Under the pieces are notes generated by a model. The model was not told the origin of the DNA and made no database searches. It worked only from the letters and a program-made list of their open reading frames with translations. This document shows positions 56,382 through 64,000 of a DNA stretch of 64,000 nucleotides, piece after piece. Position 1 is the stretch's first letter, and every line of letters starts with the position of its first letter. The DNA comes from Evernia prunastri (taxonomy: Eukaryota; Ascomycota; Lecanoromycetes; Lecanorales; Parmeliaceae): assembly GCA_003184365.1 (NCBI GenBank), contig NKYR01000028.1, positions 248,268 to 312,267 on the forward strand, in the 5' to 3' direction. A program made the translations under genes and the position numbers.

Positions 56382-57905
56382 TTACTTCTCGTACTGGGCG
56401 GACGAACAAGCAAAAGACCCTCCCACAGTGCCGGTCTTGTAGCTGTTCAGAATATCCTCTATACTTGCATACGTGCCGCAAACCAGCACGCAGAGACCAA
56501 TAACAAACACCAGAGCATTCGTGATGGAGAGGACGATGTTCTTTGTGTTGGCGTTCCATTTGCCCTCCTTGAGGATGATGAACCAGAAAAGGGCTGGGAA
56601 GTAGAAAGTGAAGCCGCTGATGAACAAACTCGAAATAATGCCTAGAAGGGCGTTGAAGAACGGAATGGCCTCTGCAATCACCCATGCAATTATCGTGAGT
56701 CCGGCTATAAGCACTAGCCAGATCGTCCAACCTTTTCTCGTGTTCACGTAGCGAAGCTCCGAATTGGCGAAAACGCGGCCCATGATGTATTTGCCGACCA
56801 CGGTGGTGTTGATGGCTCCGGAAATGAAGATCACGGGGAGTGCGATGCCGAAAGCGACACGTGATACCACTTTCGAGTTGGAGAGTATAGCAGGGCTGCT
56901 AACGTCGCTGCCCACGAAGGAGTAAATCACCGCTCCAGTCAGGGTATAGATGAAAATTTCGATCAAGCCAAGCGCCCAGATAGATTTGATGTAGTCTCGT
57001 GGTGTATGCATTTCTGCCATGAAACTGTATTGACAGACCGCGAAGGAGTAGGCAAAGATGATGTTGGTCGTTGAGAGGAAGACTTTTGCGAAGGATATAT
57101 CGGGCGGCGGCCAGACAGACCAAGGGACCGCGGACAGACCTCCTGGGGCCTTCGAAGCCTCCACGCCGGTTGCGACCATGGTCACAAGGATCGCAACAAT
57201 AATAGAGACGAAGTCGACGTACCCTAGGATCGCGAACTCGTGGAAGGTGGGAGGAAGCGCAAGGCAATAGAGCAATATGGCGGATATCACGCCCCAGATC
57301 AAGGCGCAGAGACCGGGCTCGTCGACAATGCTGATCCACGCGATGGTGCCTGTCAGAACGTGCGAGCCTGTGAGCAGCACGAGAAAGAGCACAAACATGA
57401 CGCTCGTCAGTTCGTAGCCGAATCGGCCCCATATGAGGCCCACGGCATCGGCGTAGTGCTGGACGTGCGGATGCTTCAACCTGACTTGGCCGACAATGTA
57501 GCTGGTGTAGATGGCAATGAGTCCGAGGCCCAAAGTCACGATCACGCCAGCCACCATGCCCAAGCTGGCGAAGGCGCTCGGCATGCTGAGGGAGCCCAAA
57601 GCAATCGCTTCGACAATGAGGCAAATCTGGATGGATTGGTTGGAAAGTCAGCGAGTGCTTGTGAAGCGGCAGGGCAACAGCCAATGTGGTGGCAGTATAG
57701 AAGGCAGGCAGCAGTGACGTACAGTCAGCCTCTTCCATCCCAGCTGGTTGTGCTTCATCTGCCCTTCTGCAATGGATACACGCCGCTTCGATGTCTGTCC
57801 ACCCAGTTCTTCCTCTTGAAATTTCTCCTTGTCCGGCTGCCACCCAGCCGTCTGACCGTCCGAGTAAGGAGCATAGCCGGACGCATCTTTGTGATCGAGC
57901 GACAT
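56382..57905 (-). CDS. Amino-acid transporter (Aa_trans/AAAP family)
   Basis: Exons 57905-57723 and 57626-56382 join in phase 0 (GTACGT donor, ATCCAG acceptor) to 475 residues. A cytosolic polar N-terminus of about 60 residues leads to the family start ICLIVEAIALGSLSMPSAFA. About eleven hydrophobic segments follow, including VAGVIVTLGLGLIAIYTSYI, FVLFLVLLTGSHVL, IIFAYSFAVCQYSFMAEM and FFNALLGIISSLFISGFTFY. The spacing matches fungal neutral amino-acid permeases of the AAAP group (relatives of mtr and yeast Avt proteins). Substrate and membrane (plasma or vacuolar) are not determined. Confidence 0.93.
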
Positions 57906-59129
57906 GGTGAGAGATTGCGATTGAGTGGTGGGAGGATTGGAATTGGCTATGATCAGCACATATGGCGAGGAGGGGAGGAGGAAGGACGGCGGGGACAGAG
58001 ATGGAGCGTTAGCAGGGGGAGAGCGTGACCTAAATACTAGAGATTAGTAGAGACGGTGGGCCCGTGTCAGCAACGGCTTAGGAAAGCTTATCTGATAATT
58101 CTTAGTCAATCAAAGGTGGGGAAAGCTAAGATAATCAGTCTTTTTCGACGTACAGTAGCTGTTGGTGTTGGTAGTTTGATGCAAGAGCACTTGCAAGTTG
58201 CTGCCATGGTCTTGCCGACGTCGCGGCGAAATGAAACGAATTGACTTTGGATCAATAGATACAGATGAAAAAATTCAAATCAATGAATTTTTGATGAAGA
58301 AAGTAAGCACGGTGTCGTCAGCAAGCGTTGCAAGCCAATAGATAATTGACCGCAAAAGATACGAATGCGATGTAAGATCTTACTTGAGTGGCGACGGGTT
58401 TAATATTGACGATGTGTGACGGCATTATTATGCGGACCCCCAAACCCCAAAATAAAGTAAAAAGTAAAGTAATGATTGATCGTGTGCCTCCTCATGATTT
58501 CCCTTCCAATGGTGCAACTTCCCACAGGCTAAAGGGTAGCTGCATCAAAAGGCGTACCTTAAGGTTGAGTCGAGAGTACCCACAGATAAGGTACCTTAAG
58601 CTACCTTAAGCTACCTAAGCTACCTAACCCTCTACCTAGAATACCTGATAAGCATTAGGGTTACCAGCTAAACCATCAACTTTCCACCAGAAACAGGGGG
58701 GTCCGGTCAACCTTGCAATTCGCATGTTGGACCTTCCCTCATTCTCCATTATTATCATCTATCCATTGGTGTATCTTGACTTTTCTTATCCTACCGAGCT
58801 AGATAGGTGATAAAGACATATTTTCTCGAGAGAGTGTTCCCCGAAAAAAGTGCCTCTCGGATGTGTCTCTGGAGAGTACCCCTCAAGAAGAAACCCCCGA
58901 AAAGAGACAGTATTCCCGAGGCAGCGTCTGGGAGGGATGCTTTCCGAGAGATACCTATCTACCTTACTCACTTCCGGGGTGATTTTTGGCTGCACGAGGT
59001 GGAATCGCCCCGCCTTCCGCCTCAACCTCTTTGGCGGGACGATCGCCTTTGCGCTTTATTGCTCTGGACCCTGAGTCTTGTACACTATCAAACAAGTCAA
59101 CCACCAAAATATGTTCTTGGTGTGTACTT
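57906..59129. other. Intergenic with a small TACCTTAAGC repeat
   Basis: No gene supported. Near 58590-58640 a short decamer-type repeat (CTACCTTAAG units, then CTACCTAAG) is visible. ORFs at 58786-59166 overlap on both strands and are not called. Confidence 0.5.
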
Positions 59130-59300
59130 TTCAGGATATCTTCGGGCTCCTTGCTATTTGCTATGAAACAAAACACTACTAGTGCACAAGGGAGCATGTG
59201 CGAAGTTGGGGTTAACAGGAGGGGCGTTCTCTACTTGCAAATGTCTTGGGGACGCGAAACAGTTCTACAACGTCAAGTACAAGTGATCTGTCCATGCAGT
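59130..59300 (-). pseudogene. Decayed partial copy of the neighbouring Rhodopsin-domain gene
   Basis: On the minus strand, 59290-59240 reads SLVLDVVELFRVPKTFA, which aligns with exon 4 of the intact gene (SFVFGVVRLFYVTKTFS), followed by the same AGTAG(A/G)G donor region. Further matches to that gene's next intron follow (CCCAAC.TCGCA.ATGCT and CATAGCAAATAG). No intact reading frame surrounds it. Confidence 0.55.
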
Positions 59301-59500
59301 AAGCATTGAAATGATGCTATTACTCTTCTGTGAGTCACTTATCGCGAGACGTAGAGCCAGACTATTGCCGCAGCATATAAGTACCTATATCGCCAGAAAA
59401 AAGAACCACATCTAGAAAGGGTTTTGGCTACTTTATCTAATGAGCCGTTCTTGCACGCTTGAAAAGGCGACATTTAATTTCGTAGGTACCATCATAAATC

Positions 59501-60779
59501 TCACGCAGCATCGCTGATACTCGTGTCCTCGTTCATCTCGATTCTGTCGTGACAGCTCATCTCAATTTCTGCCCCCGCCTCCATTTTCCCATCGTCGAAC
59601 CCGTGAATCTTCGCAACATTCTCGACACTCGATAATTTCTCCGAGTATCTGCGGCTGCCGGCACGACGTGAGATGAGACTATGTTTTAGGAGGTCGTACA
59701 CCTTTGATGGAGGCGGTACACGCATGATAAGGGGGCTCAGGGGTGGAAGACAGGCTGCAAGGAGACCAATGGAAACTTCGGCCGTCGTCCAAAAGGTTGG
59801 CGGGGTCGAGTTATTGATATTGCCTTCTAAAGGATTAAAGACGACTGTACTATGTCACTATTTGCTCCAAACCAGAAACCAGAGACTGCGGTGTGAGAAG
59901 CATTTGCGATGGTTGGGATTTGGAGGGAAGTTCCCTACTTGAAAACGTCTTTGTGACGTAAAACAATCGTACCACGCCGAAGACGAATGACCTATACAGT
60001 AATTCACCATCAAGTCAGCATCTAACTGATGTTCGACTCACAGTGCGCCAAGCAGGAAGATGGCAGTCACGCCGACTTTGATTCTCCTACCCATCTGTAA
60101 TTTGCGAATACATGGATACGGCAGCGCGAGAATCGCAATATCACCCAGCACATCCGTGATAGCGAACCATAAGAGCAACCACTCCTGCGACTCGAAAGGA
60201 GGGAAAACATGAAGACTGTGATCCTCAAGAATGACCTGCAACAAAATGAATATGAGATCCCAAAGCGCGATGAGGACTATAAGAGTACTGTTCGCGACTC
60301 GGAACGATTGGCGCTGGGCCATAATGCGGCGGTAGGAGAACAGTACGCTGAGCTTTATGAAGCTAAATGTGAATTTCTCGAAAATAACGGTGGCGTAATT
60401 GATCTACAACGAATATAGAGTCAATAGAGCGTTCTCAAGATTCACGATTGAAAGGCTTGCGCTAGCCGCTTTGAGAGTATTACCTTGGCCTGATGTGCAG
60501 CGCGCCAGTCAACAGTCGGCTCGTCATCTCTTCCAAGCACTCCTACCACAGCGCCTTTGTAAATCCGAGAGAGATTATTAGCTCAAGCCTTGATATCTAC
60601 ACCAATGGAATAGGAAGAACAGACTTCAATGACATACCGGATATCTGAGCAGCGCCTTGGCTAAGGACCAGAAAAGAAGAGAAAGCGATCAACCAGTCGT
60701 CGATCCTGAAGTTAGGTATAGGGAAGGACCAAAAACTCCAGTGTGATTTGCAGCGCTGGCTGGAAAGAGAGACTGGCAT
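59501..60779 (-). CDS. Rhodopsin-domain (fungal SAT/PTH11-like) integral membrane protein
   Basis: Five exons close in phase: 60779-60638, 60554-60484, 60403-60042, 59991-59939 and 59826-59501, giving 317 residues. Family blocks: FRIDDWLIAFSSFLVLS, then INYATVIFEKFTFSFIKLSV with LFSYRRI, WLLLWFAITDVLGDIAIL with ALPYPCI, VTAIFLLGALSFVFGVVRLF and WTTAEVSIGLLAACLPPLSP. These are marks of the fungal Rhodopsin_2-like domain, whose proteins are mostly uncharacterised; some relatives (Pth11) sense surface cues. Only six membrane segments are present: the first usual helix before DDWL is missing, so an upstream exon may have been missed or lost. The tail is acidic and soluble. Assignment to the Pth11 group is not possible without the N-terminus. 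Confidence 0.82.
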
Positions 60780-61269
60780 GCTAATTCAGGAGTGCGTGCA
60801 GCTGCGTGTGGATGGATGCAAGGTCAGAGGCAGATGCCGCGTAGATAAATGAGGGAGACACTCATCAGAAAAGAGGATAATGAGGTCTAAATTAAGAGAA
60901 GACGGGCGGACCATGATGACGGAACATTGCTGAAGGTGTACGAGTACTACGCAATCAGTTCCGACTCGTCGGCCTAAGCCTAGAACCCGATCTCTCCTGG
61001 CTTTCGTGCTTTGCAGCTTACCTTACCCATGTATTTGGTACTATTTCAGCTAACTGCATCGGATCTGAGTTATTACCCTATCGTACAGATTGAAGAAGCA
61101 AAACAAACGCTTGCAATGATTTTCCAAATTCATTATCATTTAGCTGTATCACACTAACAAACGCATATCAACATTTCGCCCAAAGCCATCTACTATTTCG
61201 TAAATCCTCTCTCTTCCCATCGAATGATCCATCCATCAAACCCCTCCTCACTACAAGGCATCCCCATCC
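60780..61269. other. Intergenic, no gene supported
   Basis: Could hide a 5' exon of the Rhodopsin-domain gene; none could be joined in phase. Confidence 0.45.
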
Positions 61270-61726
61270 TCAAGCACAACAATTGATGGGGAACCCAATA
61301 CAACTGAACGCACAGCACCTCACCGACACCTGCACCTGCGGCGGTCCAACATCCACAGTGCCCTCGCCAACAATGAACTCGGAGCTACCGTCAATACCGG
61401 CAAAACTGCAGACCCCTTCCTCGACATTGACGATGATGTGGGAAATGCTCAGTGGGTTATCTGGCGCGCAACGATCAGTGTTTGGGTTTCACATACATAA
61501 GGAGACAGTTGTAGTGCATGCTGCAGGAGCCATGCTGTAGGAACTAACTGATGGTGACGTTGGTTCCGTCAAATGGAGGAGAAAGAGTGTATGTGGGAGG
61601 ATTGGGACCGGCGCCCTCGAATGTGATGGTGCCAGATTGGCGTATCTCGGGTTGCCAGGGAGCTGCGATTGTGAGATTGAGGGTGGCTAGAAGTGCAGCA
61701 GCGGCTGTGGTAATGAAGAGCTTCAT
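61270..61726 (-). CDS. Small secreted Cys-rich protein, function unknown
   Basis: Exons 61726-61549 and 61460-61270 join in phase (GTTAGT donor, GCGCCAG acceptor) to 122 residues. The signal peptide (KLFITTAAAALLATLNLTIA) is cleaved probably after Ala-22. The mature part begins APWQPEIRQSGTITFEGAG, has two NXT/S-type sites, and then the pattern GVCSFAGIDG...VDVGPPQVQVSV. This GATCSF/VDVGPPQ layout is known to me from small secreted ascomycete proteins of unknown role. The C-terminus holds five of the six cysteines (RCCAFSCIGFPINCCA). A TATAAG box lies about 130 bases upstream (61858-61853). It is a candidate effector by size and secretion only. Confidence 0.82.
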
Positions 61727-63033
61727 TGTCGGAAGGACGTTTGACAATTGCTGATTATCGATTGTTTGGAAAGGTTGAGGGTATGGTCTTGGTAGCAAGG
61801 AAAGCTTTGTGTGTGGGAACAGAGAGAGGGAAAAATGGCATGCAGCATGCTCCTTATATGCCTTTTGGATGAGTACGGATTCGATATACACAATAAGGAA
61901 ATGCCTATGCTCGTTCTCTCACCGCAAGATTATCAGCTACCATCAACCATCATGTGGCCTGATCACGGTAGCTGACTGGTACCCCGGCCAAGGTTCAGTT
62001 GAGGCTATGGTTACCTGTCAGGCCAGGGTCCCCGCACGGGGTGGAGAAAGACTCTCTCTGCAATATTTTTTTCTGGACGGTGAATGCCTGCTGACCTGGC
62101 ATGGCTTGCTTACCTGCATCAATCTTCGACAGCACATCGCGGCCACTAGGCCTGTTCAGGCAGCAAGGTGCTGACTCTACACCATCATTGTACCTTTCGG
62201 AGAGTTTCTTATTATACACGAAGGATTTGCATCAAAATAACAATCGTGGAGGTCGTCGCGGAAGAATTCTAGAGGCTAAGTGTCAGAGCTAGCACGTCGT
62301 GGGGCAGTAAGGTAGGTAAGGTATTTCAGACCCCGCTCCGGACGGTACCCCCAGGTGGGCTATCCGGGTAGTTCCCGGGGTACGGTGTGAATCAAAAGTC
62401 CTGGCGCACGACGTGATGGTGTTGACATGCGAACTGATATAAATGATTATATTATTATTGAGCATAGCGAGAGAACCTATGCAGCAGGGGATAGGCAGAC
62501 CATCTTTGAGGAGAATCCCGCTTGGGTTCAAGTGAGGCAGTTCTCTCACGGCCAAGCAACTTCATACTCGCCCGACCACCTACTTTACTCCATATACAGT
62601 ATGCGCCAAGCCACTGGGTGTCCAACATCAAGACTCGGACCGCTAAAGTTCTTTGATGACGCCTCTACGAGAGGTGGGTTGCAGTGAGAGCTCCATCGGA
62701 ATGGCAGGTTACCATAAGTCGCTCTCAGGAAATGGTCCGAGAGCAGGGCTACTCTAGGGTCGGTGGTAGCGCTGACCAGGACTTTTGGTGCCTCCTCTTT
62801 CCTATACTCCTGAAAGATCAAAACGCCGTTGATCCTCTAGATTAGGACGCGGACTGGGAAAACTGTGTCGAATCCTTGCCGTATTCCTGACCTCGTGGTC
62901 TACTAAAATAGCTAGAGCCTAGTGCAAGTGACAGAAATTGATGTTTATAGAGCCAGAGGGCGCCGCTCAGGCTGCGATTCATCACATGAGAATGCGTACA
63001 TAAAAACAATCTCACCTAGGAAGTGGAGAGCGG
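61727..63033. other. Intergenic, no gene supported
   Basis: Short unconvincing ORFs only, apart from the TATA box noted above. Confidence 0.5.
61853..61858 (-). promoter_or_regulatory. TATA-like box of the small secreted protein gene
   Basis: TATAAG on the minus strand, about 130 bases before the ATG at 61726. Confidence 0.35.
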
Positions 63034-64000
63034 TCAGTGCTCGTTATCCGTGTCATCGAATCGGAAGCCCAACTCCTCATAGTGGAGCACATTCGGTCGT
63101 TCTTCGCCTCTGGCTTGGAACGCCTTCTTCATCTCCGCTGCCATCATTCGCTCCCAGCAGGCTCGTTTGTCCCACAGTTTCGGTACTTTTCCTCCACCAA
63201 CAGCCGCGCCCGTGACTGACTGCTTAGCCTCGCGGCTCCAAGCGTACATTTCCTTCATGTAGTCCAAGTCCATCGGAGGTGTCAAGGCGTGGAAACGCCT
63301 ACCTGCTCCTCGGTCACGAATGACGCTTTTTCGCCATTCTTCCATGTCGCCTAGACTCGGGAGACTTAGCCGACTGGACCATACTCGTGCTATGACAGCA
63401 GCTTGACATTCAGCAAGTGGGAAAGGGACAATCATTTCGGGAGTCTCCACAAATGCTAAAGTCGGATGTTGCATGTGAAAGATGTATTGGTAAAGGGGAA
63501 GTGCTTGAATGCCTTCGTCCTTGATGGTCGGAGCAACTGAAGCTAGAAAGGGGAAAGAATAAGCATATCCAGAGCATAGGATAATGGCATCGATGTTGCG
63601 TTCAATAGTTCCGTCGTCAAATTTCGCTGCACGCTCATCAGGTATTAATGTAATCAGGGTCGGGTGGGCGCTCGTATACGGTTCATCACCATGGTAAGGC
63701 GACTTCTGCCGCCGTGCGACGAGGAGAGGGTGTTCGCATACACTTTCGATTTGACGGCCGATATCTGCACCGGATGGGCCGCCACCTACGAGAAGGACAC
63801 GCTGATATCGTCAATGAAGTTCCTAGTGAGGGGACAGCTTCATGGAACACAGCGAAGAAGGCGGCCGATAGTAATTTTGCTCACCTTTTTCTCGAATGCT
63901 TTAGCGTTCTTATACGACACCGAATGATATAGCGACTCTGGGTACTCCTTACTCCAAGCGTCAAGGCCCTCAATTTCAGGCAACAAGGGCCAATCACAAT
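63034..64000 (-). CDS. Flavin-containing monooxygenase, C-terminal part (5' end beyond window)
   Basis: Two exons are visible: one from the window edge to 63885 (GTGAGC donor), then 63801-63034. They join in phase 0 at KNAKAFEKK/RVLLVGGG. The second exon starts with the NADPH-binding glycine motif VLLVGGGPSGADIG. Next come the FMO-type segment AIILCSGYAYSFPFL, LYQYIFHMQHPTLAFVETP and a helical tail ending FDDTDNEH. The FAD-binding N-terminal Rossmann motif lies outside the window. These enzymes oxygenate soft nucleophiles (N or S) with NADPH and O2; the substrate is unknown. Confidence 0.88.

Noticed and set aside
56899..58028. Long ORFs in other frames over the amino-acid transporter
   Set aside because: His/Arg/Ala-rich shadow frames without membrane segments.
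1..64000. CRISPR array, bacterial operon or prophage
   Set aside because: Spliced eukaryotic genes throughout; no regular repeat-spacer structure.

Overview
This is nuclear DNA from a filamentous ascomycete (Pezizomycotina). The evidence is the many short GT-AG introns (about 50-100 bp, several with a CTAAC/CTGAC-type branch point), an almost textbook ARP2 gene, and families typical of these fungi: DUF3176 membrane protein, Rhodopsin-domain membrane protein, NACHT/ankyrin and hydrolase-NACHT NLR-like receptors, LITAF-like zinc-ribbon protein and small secreted proteins. Species and class cannot be fixed by reading alone. Gene models below were spliced by hand from codon phase and splice signals. 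Where all phases close, the exon list is given.

Layout. 1-7.9 kb: the tail of an unknown gene, a Ser/Thr/Pro-rich small protein, long simple-repeat DNA, and a LITAF-like gene. 7.9-9.9 kb: secreted type-B carboxylesterase. 10.7-17.1 kb (minus): large NACHT-ankyrin receptor gene, broken by a premature stop, a frameshift and a transposon end. 17.1-20.8 kb: piggyBac-type DNA transposon sequence in three overlapping near-identical pieces joined at two single N bases, one piece carrying a solo LTR with 5-bp target duplication. 20.9-21.4 kb: a Hub1/UBL5-like ubiquitin-fold protein. 21.4-28.6 kb: gene-poor, with one small secreted protein and one tentative membrane protein. 28.6-31.3 kb: ARP2 followed closely by an Asp/Glu-hydantoin racemase-like gene containing a Gln/Glu/Lys minisatellite. 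31.9-37.8 kb (minus): BTB-like, aldo/keto reductase and an F-box/2EXR-like gene. 39.5-44.5 kb: a secreted unknown and an intact-length hydrolase-NACHT receptor with an altered Walker A lysine. 45.6-46.4 kb: glutathione transferase. 46.5-51.2 kb: gene-poor. 51.2-55.5 kb: DUF3176 protein and a coiled-coil protein. 56.4-57.9 kb: amino-acid transporter. 59.1-60.8 kb: Rhodopsin-domain membrane protein plus a decayed partial copy. 61.3-61.7 kb: small secreted Cys-rich protein. 63.0 kb to the end: flavin monooxygenase, cut by the window edge.

How the genes relate. There is no sign of a biosynthetic cluster or operon-like unit. The window mixes housekeeping genes (ARP2, GST, transporter, reductase) with accessory, fast-evolving ones (two NLR-like receptors, secreted proteins, transposons). 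The most notable region is 10.7-21.4 kb, where a decayed NACHT-ankyrin receptor, a multi-copy piggyBac block with unresolved joins and a divergent Hub1-like gene lie together. The second is the 40.8-44.5 kb receptor, whose P-loop lysine reads as glutamate.
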